The notes below the pieces were generated by a model that saw only the letters and a program-made list of their open reading frames with translations, ran no database searches and was not told the origin of the DNA. Positions 33,692 to 44,094 of a stretch of DNA of 64,000 bases are shown in pieces. Source of the DNA: Rhizomys pruinosus. Its lineage: Eukaryota > Chordata > Mammalia > Rodentia > Spalacidae. Both the position numbers and the translations under genes were made by a program. The first letter of the stretch is position 1, and every line of letters starts with the position of its first letter. Location of the stretch: NCBI GenBank assembly GCA_009823505.1, contig VZQC01007982.1, positions 4,845,673 to 4,909,672 of the forward strand, written 5' to 3'.

Positions 33692-33948
33692 GGGGCTGGA
33701 GAGATGGCTCAGTGGTTAAGAGCACCTACTGCTCTTGCAGAGGACCCAGGTTTGATTCCCAGCACCCACATGGCAGCTAAGAACAGTCTTTAACACCAGT
33801 TCCAGGGGAATCGATGCCCTCTTCTGACCTCCAAGGCATTGCATGACATGGGCGCACCAACCTACATGCAGACAGTTTACTCATACACATAAAAAATAAT
33901 AAATAAAAAGAAATCAAACAAAGTTTTTTTTAAAGAAAAGAATTATCT
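33692..33948 (+). mobile_element. B2 SINE, older type
   Basis: GGGGCTGGAGAGATGGCTCA, GTGGTTAAGAGCACCTACTG and CAGCTAAGAACAGTCTTTAA, with a single CACCAGTTCCAGGGG block and an A-rich tail. Its AAGAACAGTCTTTAA segment is the position at which the chimeric SINEs switch to B1. Confidence 0.93.
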
Positions 33949-33949
33949 C

Positions 33950-34457
33950 ATCCATTACCAGATTGGACAGAACTAGGGAAAAGTAAAGCCTGTAACAAAA
34001 TTGAAAACCCGTGAATTAAGTGCTGAAGTCTAAGTTTGGAGCCCTGAGTTCCCAGATCCACCTTAACTGCCGCAGTGCAGGCGCTCCACTTTGATTGAAG
34101 ATAGAGTTGAAGTGAGTTAATATGGGAATTTTATTTAGTTTATACAAAAGCATAACCCCAAATTAATTACCTATACAAACATTCTTTGTAATTAGTACTT
34201 TTACTTTTTCCACTTTCAAATGTCTGTTTCATTGGCTTTGGCATGAGTTTAGGCTTTTAAATCCTTCAGTTTGAGACTTTAGCTGAGTTGCTTCTGTATA
34301 AAATATAAATTGTGAATATTAATATTGCCACAATCAAGACAGGTTCTAAAACACAGCATGAGACTATAGCTGTACACAGTTAACCACCTTTACAGACAAA
34401 TTCCATCCACAGATTCTACCTTCCATGCATTTAACCAGCCAAGGATCAAAAATATTC
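33950..34457. other. Unique intronic DNA, no gene seen
   Basis: AT-rich; nothing recognised. Confidence 0.4.
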
Positions 34458-34458
34458 A

Positions 34459-34614
34459 GGGCCAGGCACAGCACTGCATGCCTTTAATCCCAGCACTCAG
34501 GAGGCAGAGGCAGGCAGATCTCTGTGAGATTGAGGCCAGCCTGGTCTGTATACCAAGTTCCAGATTTTCTGAAGCTACAGGAAAACCCTGTCTGAAAAAC
34601 AAAACAAAACAAAA
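34459..34614 (+). mobile_element. B1 SINE
   Basis: GGGCCAGGCACAGCACTGCA, TGCCTTTAATCCCAGCACTC and GAGGCCAGCCTGGTCTGTAT, with an AAACAAAACAAAAC tail. Confidence 0.88.
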
Positions 34615-35160
34615 TTCATGAAAAAAAATCATCTGTATCAAATATGTACATACTTTGCTCTCATTATTATCCCTCAACCCTGCAGTATTAACAACCATTT
34701 TCTCTGTATTTTGCTAGGTATCAGAAATAATCTAGACAGATTTAAAGTGTTTGGGAGGATCACACAAGTTATATGCAAATACAGCACATTTTAATTATGG
34801 AACTCTAGCTGGACAGTGGTAGAATTAATACCCCCAGGTGGCCAAGATGATGTGTAAAAGCCAGTTTTCATTCAGGATCATGCACCCTGAATTCTACCAA
34901 ATAAAAACAGGCAGACAGCAAAGGTGTATCCAGGGACTTGGGCCAGCCCCCAGCAGAACCTTGCTGGCACCTCCACATGTACAAGTTGTGAAAGCCCTGT
35001 AGGCACAGGAAGGAGAGCTGGGTGGGAAAGATGGCGGCTCCAGGGGGGCTTTCCTCCCTCAGGTTCCTAGAAGAAAGCTCCAACTGTTTGCAGTAACTGC
35101 CAGAGATGCAAGAGTGACTTTTACACTGAGTATGTCAAAGTGGGAATTAGAACTAGATAT
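34615..35160. other. Unique intronic DNA, no gene seen
   Basis: No exon or named repeat. GAAAGATGGCGGCTCCAGGG near 35029 is GC-rich but isolated. Confidence 0.35.
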
Positions 35161-35174
35161 GAAAAGCTTATATA

Positions 35175-35429
35175 GGGGCTGGAGAGATGGCCTAGCGGTT
35201 AAGAGCGCCGACCGCTCTTACAGAGGACCCGGGTTCGATCCCCAGCACCCACATGGCGGCCGAGAGCCGTCTGAAACTCCAATTCCAGGAGAACTCCAGC
35301 TCCAGGGGAATCCGAGACCCTCTTCTGACCTCCGCGGCATTGCACGACACGGGTGCACAGACCTGCATGCAGACAGTACATTGATACACATACAGAAATA
35401 AATAAAATAAAAAAATTAAAAAAAAAAAA
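35175..35429 (+). mobile_element. Young B2 SINE
   Basis: GGGGCTGGAGAGATGGCCTA, GCGGTTAAGAGCGCCGACCG and the duplicated AACTCCAATTCCAGGAGA / ACTCCAGCTCCAGGGGA block. Perfect 14-bp target duplication GAAAAGCTTATATA at 35161-35174 and 35430-35443. CpG sites are well kept. Confidence 0.97.
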
Positions 35430-35639
35430 GAAAAGCTTATATAAAGAGGTCAGAAAAGTGCAAATGCTAAGAGTAAAAGGCTCCAACAATGTGTATATGC
35501 ATACATGCAGACCTACCTACAGAAGAAATATAGTACAGTGTTATGATAGAATTATATGACATTATATGAGTAACATTTATTTTCCATGTAAACTTTCTTT
35601 TTTGTTTGTTTGCTTGTTTGTGATTGTTGTTTCTATTTT

Positions 35640-35782
35640 TTTTTAAATAGGGTAGGCTCTATAGACCAGGCTGGCCTGGAACTCACTATATAGCCTAGGC
35701 TGGCCTTGAACTCAAAGCAGTTTTCCTGCCTCAGCTTCTCAAATGCTGAGATTATAGGCATGAGCTACCACTCCAGACTCCC
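35640..35782 (-). mobile_element. Old B1-like SINE, antisense
   Basis: CTATAGACCAGGCTGGCCTG, CTATATAGCCTAGGCTGGCC and GAGATTATAGGCATGAGCTA. More diverged than most B1s here; PB1-like. Confidence 0.75.
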
Positions 35783-35876
35783 TCTAATCTTTCTGCATGA
35801 TCCATTTATTCTATGTGGTATATGTATTAATTTTCCAATCAGAGAAAAATAAACCTTGTTATAAAACTCTTAAGAG

Positions 35877-36006
35877 TTGGGAGTGGTAACACATGACTTT
35901 AATCTCAGCACTTCGATCGAGGCCACCCTGGCATACATACATAGTGAGTTCCAGACCATTTGGGGCTACAGGGGAAACATAAAGCAACAACAACAACAAC
36001 AACAAA
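35877..36006 (+). mobile_element. B1 SINE, diverged, with (CAA)n tail
   Basis: GTTGGGAGTGGTAACACATG, ACTTTAATCTCAGCACTTCG and CATAGTGAGTTCCAGACC, then (CAA)n. There is an internal deletion after the Pol III A-box region. Confidence 0.72.
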
Positions 36007-36239
36007 AGTAAACTTTAAAAGACCTGCTTCATTTACCAAAATAATGTTTATATCAACTGGTACAAACATTTCTAGACAGAGTCAAACACAAAGAAGTCCC
36101 AGTCAGTGCCATTAAAATGAAGGAAGGAGTTGAGGTGTCATAGACCCAGAGTTTGACCCCCAGCACCACAAAGGAAAAGAGGGAAAGGAAGAAGTGGAGG
36201 AAGAAAGGAAGAAGGGAGTGAGGAAGGGGAAAACAGCCA

Positions 36240-36867
36240 TTAAAGCAAACATAAGAAAGAGAATAGAAAATGTTTGCAGCAGAATGAAATGCCATTCATC
36301 CTCTAGACCCTGACCATGAGGCCGGGTTGTGTGATCTCCCCACCACCTGTCACTCCACCTACTTGCCCTTTTCTATTCATAATACTTGGGGAACTGCTAC
36401 CAAAAGGCACATAGCAAAGGGTAAAAGGAACTGTGGAAAGGTACACACTTGCTCACAGAATGTTTCATCACCAGGGTAATCTGGAACTCCTTGGTCTTAA
36501 GAGTGGAACATTTGGTCCACAGTTAGCAGTTGGCCCCTGAGTGTTATGGGTTCCTTATGAGTCTCCCTCGGCAAGTCATGAGCTAGAAAATGTCTCAATC
36601 ACGTGTTTTCACTAATACAGCACCTAATACAGCAGCTAAATGCAGTGCCATCAGCCGTAAGCTGTGATACTCTGAAGCCAGTGCTACTTTAATGCTCAAG
36701 GATAAAGACCAGCTTTCATTTCCTGGAGTCTCAAGGAATGCCAGTCAATTATTTATTCCAGTTGGGTTCCATGACTTCATTTCTGTCTGTCAGTATTTCT
36801 CAGAAGCTCATTCTAATTACATAGTTGGGGCCTTTTCCCACTCTCCCTAGGGCATCTTATAACTCCC
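36240..36867. other. Unique intronic DNA, no gene seen
   Basis: Preceded by a purine-rich GGAAAG tract (36165-36235) and an ID-like scrap (CCCAGAGTTTGACCCCCAGC). Nothing else. Confidence 0.4.
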
Positions 36868-37338
36868 TGTCATGGTTAATCCTGGGTGTCAACTTGACTG
36901 GACTAAGGAACAAATAAGAGAAAAGGGTCTTCTGATTGGACCACCTCAACCCGGATGGCCCACCCCAAATGTGGGTGTTACCTTCTGCCGGCAGGCAGTA
37001 TTTAAGGCCACGGCAGCGGGAGCTGGCCCCTTTTTTTCCTTCTTCCTGCGGCTTGCCTCTCTCTCATCTGGTGAGTTTGTCTTGCTGCTGTGATCACCCT
37101 TTCGGATCCCAGCGTGTACTGAGACTGGCAGATCTCCTGGAATCCATTTGGGCCTTCAGCACTAGACTGGGACTCCTGAGACATCCAGCCTTGCGGACTG
37201 AGCAGTTCCCTGGATTCCCGGCCTCTCCAGTTCGGCGCTACTGTTGAGCTCCGTCACGTGAGCAAATCAATAAATTGTATATAGTTATATATATTCATCC
37301 TGTTGCTTCTGTTTCTTTAGAGAACCCTGACTAATACA
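36868..37338 (+). mobile_element. Solo LTR (ERV), 471 bp
   Basis: Begins TGTCATGGTTAATCCTGGGT and ends AGAACCCTGACTAATACA, with the canonical TG...CA termini. A perfect 5-bp target duplication CTCCC flanks it (36863-36867 and 37339-37343). A polyadenylation-like AATAAA lies at about 37268, so it reads on the + strand. Five-base duplications are usual for ERVL/MaLR-type elements. I do not name the family. Confidence 0.9.
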
Positions 37339-37343
37339 CTCCC

Positions 37344-38341
37344 TTTCCTCCGTACCTATTGTCCTGACGATTTATCAGTCTTCGCTACTGGCTGAGGTAC
37401 CTTTCTGAAGGATAAATGAACACCATTCTGTCTTTAAATATTTATGTTTCTTTATGACCTAATATATCATGATGGTTATAGGGGATTTTTTTCCCCTAAC
37501 TATAGAAAATACACCATCAGTTACTTGTCAATTTTGTTTAATAACTGAGCTTGGCAGTTCTGGTGCACTGTTAGTTGAGGATCTTGAGGACTCTTTAAGT
37601 CTCTCCGTTCACTTCAGAGTGTCGTTCTGGGACCTACAAAGGTCATCCCTGCACACAAGATATTGTAACATTAAGGACTTCAGTGGTGTACCCTTCGTCA
37701 CTTATTATACCAGAAGATCCAGGACCAGGAATCTAGGCATCTTTGTCTTGTTCGCTCCCAGCATGAACCAACAGTCTCTGTAGAAAACTAGCCAGTATCC
37801 CTGGAAACGATTCATCAGAATTTTCAAAAGAAATCCAATTTTATCTGGGCCGATGGGCTCAGTGTTGCTGCTTAAGATAAATGATGAAAATATCAATATC
37901 ATAATGCAAAGAACTCTAATTCTTTTGACTTAATCTCAGTGAAAAGTATCACAACCCATTTATTGTCAATAGTCATCCCTGCTTTTAAGTCCTGGGCAGG
38001 GGATGAGAATGGCTCAGTAGCTATTTTCCTCCCAAAGACTCTGGCTTGGAACCTTTGATAGTCAGAGTGCCTTGGTGTGGGCCTCCACGTTGTGTCTGCT
38101 CTTGACTTCCCTGGGATTTCTGAGTAAGGCACTCTGAAGTTTGAAAACTCCTGGGCTAGAAACTGCCACAATCAATTTCATCCTAACATTCAAAGAATCT
38201 TGGGCCCTAAAGTCTTACTTCATTCTTAAGTCTAAACTTGTACATATCTCTTGAGTGATATTTAAAATGTATATTGTTAGAGAGTTTTTTAGATAGCTTT
38301 CTCTTACCTGTGCATCTAGGGGAAACAGAATTTTATAATAT
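37344..38341. other. Unique intronic DNA, no gene seen
   Basis: No exon or named repeat. The 104-codon + frame at 37469-37783 has no recognised domain. Confidence 0.4.
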
Positions 38342-38356
38342 AGGTCCTTAATTCTT

Positions 38357-38514
38357 GGGTTTTTTTTTTTTGGTCTTTTTGAGACAGGGTCTCCTCGTAG
38401 CCCCAGCTGTCCTGGAACTCGCTCTGTAGACCAGGCTGGCCTTGAACTCACAAAAATCCGCCTGCCTCTGCCTCCCAAGTGCTAGGATTAAAGGCGTATG
38501 CCACCACGCCCGGC
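38357..38514 (-). mobile_element. B1 SINE, antisense, young
   Basis: T run, GGTCTTTTTGAGACAGGGTC, GACCAGGCTGGCCTTGAACT, and the end CCACCACGCCCGGC. Perfect 15-bp target duplication AGGTCCTTAATTCTT at 38342-38356 and 38515-38529. Confidence 0.96.
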
Positions 38515-38814
38515 AGGTCCTTAATTCTTAAAACAAGGAGCAGCATCAGGGAGAAAGTTGTGTGTCTGGGAACAGATGGTATATCCTATACTGTATTTTT
38601 TCCTTTAAGATAATTTTTTTATTATAACAGATATATAGAGGAGTATAGTACAAAGCTCGTATGGCTAAACATGCAACTTTAAAAGGTTTCCTGATTCTAG
38701 GTGACGTTAGTTTCCCAGAATCTTGGCAGTTATCTCGTTCTTTTCTTCTTGCAGTTCTTCTGTCCACATTCAGGGATACCCTTGACCAGTGCTTCCTAAA
38801 TATCTGGTTCTGCA

Positions 38815-39190
38815 TTCACTACTTTTCTCCTTGCTGTAACCAAATATCTGACAGAAGCAACTTAATAGGGGAAGGATTTTTTTGGCTCACAGTTTTAGGA
38901 ATACAACCTAGCACAGTCTGGATTGTGAGTAGGAGCATGGCTGTTCACTCCGGGGTGGGTAGAGCTTCCAGCTACCTCTTCTTCACATCTCCTCGGGTCA
39001 GGAAGCAGAGAGCCTTGGGAGGAAGCTAAGCCAGACCGTAGCCCTCAAAGGCTCACTACAAGTGGCCTACATCCACCAGCTAGTTCCCATTACTTAAAGG
39101 TTCCACAGCCTACTAAAACAATGCCACCATCTAGAGTAAAGTGCTCCGACATATGAACCTGTGGGAATACTTCACGCTAAACTGTAACAG
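38815..39190 (-). mobile_element. MaLR-type LTR, antisense, diverged
   Basis: The + strand shows TTGCTGTAACCAAATATCTG, AAGCAACTTAATAGGGGAAG, TTTGGCTCACAGTTTTAGGA, then AAACAATGCCACCATCTAG. This is the reverse of a MaLR LTR of the type at 63315. Confidence 0.65.
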
Positions 39191-39764
39191 GTCTCATGAG
39201 GCTAACATAAGCATTCATGTGAAACCGCAACAGAAAACTAGCCTCACGCGGACCTCAACATGGAATGCTGGACAGTCTGCTCCCAGGACATTCATGAAGT
39301 TTCCCCTCTGAAACACGTGGGCTCATCCTCCCAGGAGCACTGTTCCACTCAGTCTCCTCTGCCAGCTCTGGCCCCTCAATCATGGGAAAGCTTCCATGGC
39401 AGGAAGGAAGGAGGGGAAATCGGACCTGAGAAAGACCTCTGTCCCTTTGTTAACAGGCAGGGCTAATACAGCGGTCTCAGGCCTGTGCAGAACTCCTCCT
39501 GGTGGGTGGTTTGGAATGCTGTGCACGTCCTGGCAGAATGCAGATGACCTGTTGAGTTTGGAGTGGTAACATTTCAGGTGGCCCTCTCCCCTTTTCAACC
39601 CTCGCCTTCATCTATGTTCAGCCTCCTCTCTAGGTTCAGCCTCATGCACGTGTATTTCTGTGACCAGGTATTTCTCCACTGCCCAGCTAAGGGCTTCATA
39701 GTCAAATGGCTCTCCAATCGCCCCCTCCTTCTTTTGGCTAGAATTGTAATTGACCCCTCTATAT

Positions 39765-40125
39765 TCATTACTTTTCTGTTGCTGTGATAAAATGCCATAA
39801 CCAGAAGTGACCTAAGGAAGAGTTTATTTTGAGGTCCTTGTGAGGCAGTTCCAGAGGGATAAGGGTCCACCATGGCGGGCAGGCACGGCAGTACATGGCA
39901 GGCACAGCAGCAGGAGCCAGAAGCTGAGAGATGACATCCCCAACCACAAACAGGAAGCAGAGAGAGTACTGGAAGTAGAGCGAGGCTATAAACTCCCAAA
40001 GTCTGCCCCTGGTGACATTCTTCCTCCAACAAGGCCAGAACTCCTAAACCTCCCCAAATAAGGCCACAAGCCCAGGATAAAATGTTCCCATCCCTGAGCC
40101 TACAGGTGACCTTCCTCATCGAACC
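39765..40125 (-). mobile_element. MaLR-type LTR, antisense
   Basis: CTGTTGCTGTGATAAAATGC, AGTTCCAGAGGGATAAGGGT, CCACCATGGCGGGCAGGCAC and CTTCCTCCAACAAGGCC run in the reverse order of the LTR at 63315-63657. Better preserved than its neighbour at 38815. Confidence 0.75.
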
Positions 40126-40714
40126 AGCACACCCTCACAGAGCAGCCTGCACCTCACCTCCCATTTCTCTTCCAGAAGCGTGGCTCTGAGTGGCACCTCT
40201 GTGGATGGGAAGGTCCTCTATTGACTTACCTGGGCCTAGGATCACAGCCTGATGATCAGACCCCGCGCTGCCTGGCCTTCCCTACCGATTCCCACTCCCT
40301 GCTGTACTGCTCTACTCCCTAATCTGTGCTTTCCGTCTCCCTGTGTCACGCTCGTGTTCCTCCCTCCACCTAGAATTCCCCTCCCGGAAACCAAGCAGAA
40401 GCCAGCCCCACACCTTGGCCCTGCGCCCTCCTCCATCACAACAGGAGTTCTCCTAGGGCTGCTGTCAGCTCACAGCACTGTGGCACATAGACCGCTCCTC
40501 TTGTGTGTCGTCTGCATCTGTGAAGAAACACTATTGGACGTGGGTCAGAAGCCTGGGATTATATCCTGGCAGTCACTCACTCTAACTTTCTTTTAGTCTC
40601 CTTATCTGACGAAAGAGTGTGACTGTGTCTGTCTTCCTCCCCTGCTTGAGAGAGCCAGGCTACTGTTACTGGCACTGCTTACTATCACCTTCATTGTTAC
40701 AGTTCCAATAAGAG
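40126..40714. other. Unique DNA, no gene seen
   Basis: C-rich stretch (40250-40440) then a possible faint MIR (CTGGGATTATATCCTGGCAG, TCTCCTTATCTGACG at 40540-40620). No exon. Confidence 0.35.
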
Positions 40715-40835
40715 TTCATCTTTATGAAGCACCACCATTCTAAGTGCTTTATATAAATTAATTCAATTGTAATAACCTTAAGAAGTAGACACAATTATTA
40801 TCATCCCATTTTATGACAAAGAAAGCCACATATTT
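40715..40835 (-). mobile_element. MIR SINE, antisense
   Basis: CTAAGTGCTTTATATAAATT, AACCTTAAGAAGTAGACACA and TTATTATCATCCCATTTTAT are the reverse of the MIR 3' half. Lies just upstream of the Exoc4 terminal exon. Confidence 0.78.
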
Positions 40836-41017
40836 CCCAGAGCCTCTAATACTAAGAGAATGAGTGAATGACTGAATGAGGGGTTTAATGGGACATAACT
40901 TGCCTTCCAGATGATCAGTAGCTGTTTGCAGAATAAGGGAACTAGTTACACATAGCACTCGCTATGCAGCCACTGCTGACGAGGAGACACTGAGCAGGTT
41001 CTCTCTTGCTTCCACAG

Positions 41018-41255
41018 GCAGTACTATGAGATGCTGTACAACACAGCTGATGAGCTGCTGAACCTGGTGGTGGACCAGGGTGTGAAGTACACAGAGCTGG
41101 AGTACATCCACGCCCTGACCCTGCTGCACCGCAGCCAGACCGGAGTGGGGGACCAGAGCACGCAGAACACCAGGCTACAGCGGCTCAAGGAGATTATCTG
41201 CGAGCAGGCTGCCATCAAGCAAGCCACCAAGGACAAGAAAATAACCACCGTCTGA
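41018..41255 (+). CDS. Exoc4: Exoc4 (Sec8) terminal coding exon, exocyst complex component 4 C-terminus
   Basis: This exon encodes the last 78 residues of Sec8. Sec8 is a subunit of the octameric exocyst, which tethers post-Golgi secretory vesicles to the plasma membrane before SNARE-mediated fusion. The reading frame starts [20 protein letters not shown] and ends [12 protein letters not shown] followed by TGA at 41253-41255. The segment looks helical and charged. The final four residues ITTV are a class I PDZ ligand; in neurons the Sec8 C-terminus is known to bind PDZ proteins of the PSD-95/SAP102 family. A pyrimidine-rich tract ending in CAG at 41015-41017 is the acceptor. A second AG at 41020-41021 is four bases further in; both leave the YYEM frame readable, but they imply different phases of the preceding exon. 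Codon use is GC-rich at third positions, unlike the AT-rich flanks, and there are no internal stops. Identification is from recognition of the protein, not from a database search. Confidence 0.93.
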
Positions 41256-41824
41256 TGGGGTGCATCTCAGTGGGGTGTCGTGGGGCTCACAGTATCCTCT
41301 GTCATGTGCTCTGAGGCTTTCTTTGGTATGTTACTTGGTATAGTATGAGCAGATTTAATTTTGTCTACACTGCTGCTTAGTGGCTAGAAGGCATAAAGAT
41401 TCTTTTCTCTTTAATTTTGCCTTTTCCTGTGAAACTCTAAAGGGGATTTACAGTACAGGATGTATTGCCCAACAACTACTGCAATGTGGCCTATTCCCTG
41501 GGGACTCGGGTGAGCCAAGAATAAGGTTGTGCCAAGGTCCTGGACTCTGAGAAAGGAATGAATGAATGAATGAATTAGTAATTAATGCTTTTGTAATGCC
41601 CAAATTATATAAAATTCCAGCTTTAGAAACCTGAAGTTTTAGGAGAGTCCCAGAGCCACTTAATAATGTCTATTGCATAAACAGTAGGTTTTTCCTCTTT
41701 GACCTTGTCAGTTTACAGTCAGATGGAATAAGTGTATGTACACTGCTTTCTGCTTCTCTTGCCCAAATCAAAGAAATGGCTTCTCAGCTGGATGTGGCTT
41801 TCCCTGACAAAACAGGAACTTTTC

Positions 41825-42082
41825 TTTTTTTTTTTTTTTTTTTTAAATTTTTTATTTATTTCCATATGTGTATGAATGTACTGTCTGCATGTAGGTTTGT
41901 GCACCTGTGTCGTGCAATGCCTCGGAGGTCAGAAGAGGGTGTCGGATTCCCCTGGAACTGGAGTTCTCCTGGAATTGGAGTTATAGACGGTTCTCAGCCG
42001 CCATGTGGGTGTTGGGGATCGAACCCGGGTCCTCTGCAAGAGCAGTCGGAGCTCTTAACTGCTAGGCTATCTCTCCAGCCCC
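41825..42082 (-). mobile_element. Young B2 SINE, antisense, in the Exoc4 3' UTR
   Basis: Long T tail, duplicated block (CTGGAACTGGAGTTCTCCTG, then GAATTGGAGTTATAG), and the end CTAGGCTATCTCTCCAGCCC. Perfect 14-bp target duplication AACAGGAACTTTTC at 41811-41824 and 42083-42096. The insertion puts about 260 bases of antisense SINE into the UTR. Confidence 0.96.
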
Positions 42083-42351
42083 AACAGGAACTTTTCAAGG
42101 CTAGAGAGAAAGAAGTCCTTTATCCCAGTGTCAGGAGAGTTTGCATGCTATCGTTTGTAGAGCTTGGTTGCCTTTTATAGCCTCTTTATTTCATTCTATA
42201 CCTACAGTCTTTAAACTATTGACAAAAATGGGAGAGTAAAAGGTGATTCCACCTCCCTTGAAGAAATGGTTGAAGAAATCCCTACCTCGCCTGAAATTCA
42301 TTTAGAGTAAATTGTGAGATCCCCCTAGGCATACTGGATCATTTGTCTTAT

Positions 42352-42490
42352 GGTTGCAGCTAAACACCTGACAAAAGCAACTCTAGAAAGGAGGGTTTAT
42401 TTGGCTCACGGTTCAGGGCTCTGTCATGGTGGAGATGTTATGGCAACAGGAGTGTGAGGCAGCTGGTCACATGGCGTCCATATCCCAGAA
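42352..42490 (-). mobile_element. MaLR-type LTR fragment, antisense, in the 3' UTR
   Basis: GGTTGCAGCTAAACACCTGA, AAAGCAACTCTAGAAAGGAG and GTTTATTTGGCTCACGG resemble the reverse of a MaLR LTR 3' end. Old and partial. Confidence 0.5.
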
Positions 42491-42995
42491 GCACGGAGCA
42501 ACGGATGTCCACCTTCCACCAGCGTTCACCTTTCCATGGATCTGGGATGCCACCCATGGGTCGTACCCCACAGTCCTTTCCTTCTCAGTTAACATCATTA
42601 AATAATGTCTTACAGAAATGCACAGAGGCTTCTTTCCTGCATGGTTCTAGATTCTGTCAAGTTAACTATCAAAGGCGCTTAAGTCTCTGTCACCTCGGAG
42701 AGGTTGCAAGGAAGATGGGACATCTTTCCTATGCCATAGCCACTAGCTAGGCCTCTTTCTGAACACCCTTTCCTGATGTGGGTGCTCGAAGTTTCCTGGG
42801 ATGTGACCACTGCCCCAGCCCCTCTTGCTACTCATATCCCACAAGAGACAGCAGTGCACTGACAGAATGCATCTTAAACCCATGTGGGAGGAAGAGCCCC
42901 AGCGTGGACTGTGTAAGATCACACCTTATGTCCTGATGGAGGCACTTTTTTACACCTGTTTGTAACAACTTCAGTCTTGATGGGAATAGCAGAAA

Positions 42996-43001
42996 ATTAA
43001 A
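42996..43001 (+). terminator. Exoc4: Probable Exoc4 polyadenylation signal ATTAAA
   Basis: ATTAAA is the commonest variant poly(A) hexamer. Cleavage would fall near 43015-43022, and the next bases (TGTTGTGTGATTTTTCT) form a typical GU/U-rich downstream element. The signal lies 1.74 kb after the stop codon. A weaker alternative is ATTAAA at 42597. Confidence 0.5.
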
Positions 43002-43039
43002 AGCTGTTTTGAGAAGCTTAAATGTTGTGTGATTTTTCT

Positions 43040-43165
43040 CATATTCTTTATTCAGCAGGCATTTTCTGAGCGCCTAGTAGGTGCTAAGTGCTGCTACACG
43101 TAGGTCAGGTCCAGAGACAAAGACAAGACCCTCCTGTGCAGTGTAAGCTCTAGACCTAAGTCCCA
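43040..43165 (-). mobile_element. L2 LINE 3' end, antisense
   Basis: TTATTCAGCAGGCATTTTCT, GAGCGCCTAGTAGGTGCTAA and AGTGTAAGCTCTAGACC follow the reverse of the L2 3' end. An ancient mammalian repeat. Confidence 0.6.
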
Positions 43166-43392
43166 AGTCTGTATCCATGAGTGAGCTGGAAATCAGGTCA
43201 GCAGTGGGGCAAGAAGCCAGCAGGCAGCTAGCTGCAGGATGGCCTTCCCGAAGCTTCGGAGGGACGAAAGCGAGACAACTGTGTGGTTCAGGAGCCTGAC
43301 TGGAAGAACTGAATGCATACAGGAGCCAAACATGGAAAGACACACTGCCCAAAACAAGGGCCTTGGAACTCTCCCCGGGATCTGGAAGAGTG

Positions 43393-43470
43393 CCGACCGT
43401 CGGTGCTCACAGTGCGTCACTCTAGCTTGTACCGACCGTCGGTGCTCACAGTGCGCCACTCTAGCTCGTA
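43393..43470. repeat. CpG-rich 39-bp tandem duplication with internal palindrome
   Basis: Units 43393-43431 and 43432-43470 start CCGACCGTCGGTGCTCACAG and differ at two positions (T/C). Each holds the palindrome CCGACCGTCGG minus its centre. CpG density is unusual for this AT-leaning, methylation-depleted region. Confidence 0.92.
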
Positions 43471-43720
43471 AGCTTCTCTGTAATGGCCGTGGCCTCCCAG
43501 CGTAGATTCTAGGTCTTCTTTCCTTGCTGCCTACCCTATGAGAGAGGAATAACAAGAGCACTGAGAACCAGCAGTTTCCTGGTACTAGCGCTGCTTCAGG
43601 AGAGCATTTGGGAAACCCTTGCTTACAGAGATGAGACAGGAAGTGCCACTTCCACACAGCAAACGGGTCCTAAGGATCTTTGTCCACTCAAGGCCCAAAG
43701 TCTTTGAAGGTCGTACATTG

Positions 43721-43751
<31 letters not shown>

Positions 43752-43898
43752 TGGTCTTTTCTTCAAGACAGGGTTTCCCTGTGGCCCCAGCTGTCCTGGA
43801 ACTCACTCTGTAGACCAGGCTGGCCTTGAACTCACAGAGATCCGCCTGCCTCTGCCTCGGGAGTGCTAGGATTAAAGGCGTGCGCCACCACGCCCAGC
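43721..43898 (-). mobile_element. B1 SINE, antisense, with (TTA)n tail
   Basis: (ATT)n, TTCAAGACAGGGTTTCCCTG, GACCAGGCTGGCCTTGAACT, GGATTAAAGGCGTGCGCCAC and the end CACGCCCAGC. Confidence 0.93.
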
Positions 43899-43902
43899 TT
43901 TG

Positions 43903-44094
43903 TTTACGTTTTTAATTGACATTGTGTGTACATGCTCATAGACGTGTGCCATGGCACACACTTGTGGAGGTCACAGGACAACTTGCAGGAATCAATTTTG
44001 TCTTTCCCCTATGTCGGTTTGGGAAATTGAACTGACATCCTCAGGCTTGGTAGCGAGAGCCTTTACCCACTGAGCCATCTCACCAGCTTGCATT
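43903..44094 (-). mobile_element. B3-type SINE, antisense
   Basis: GTGGAGGTCACAGGACAACT, AACTGACATCCTCAGGCTTG and CCCACTGAGCCATCTCACCA. Directly abuts the B1 before it. Confidence 0.82.

Larger units (their letters stand above)
1..41017 (+). other. Exoc4: Last intron of Exoc4 (partial, 3' portion)
   Basis: Everything upstream of the terminal exon acceptor at 41016-41017 lies on the transcribed strand of Exoc4 and is read here as its final intron. That is inferred from the exon at 41018; the upstream exon is outside the window. I looked for other Exoc4-like coding blocks flanked by splice sites on the + strand and saw none. The intron is mostly transposable elements in both orientations. Mammalian EXOC4 is known to be a very large gene with long introns, so 41 kb without an exon is expected. 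About 4.9 kb of the length is likely artificial (see the tandem block 11735-21550). Confidence 0.75.
41256..43021 (+). other. Exoc4: Exoc4 3' UTR (inferred extent)
   Basis: The sequence after the stop codon is non-coding. I extend the UTR to just past an ATTAAA signal at 42996-43001 that is followed by a GT/T-rich stretch (43024-43040). The UTR contains an antisense B2 SINE with target duplications (41825-42082) and an old antisense LTR piece (about 42352-42490). A (GAAT)n tract lies near 41556-41575. An earlier ATTAAA at 42597-42602 could give a shorter UTR. The end is inferred; no transcript evidence is available. Confidence 0.55.

Noticed and set aside
42597..42602. Alternative ATTAAA as the main Exoc4 poly(A) site
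   Set aside because: It lacks the clear GT/T-rich downstream element seen after 42996; kept only as a possible alternative.
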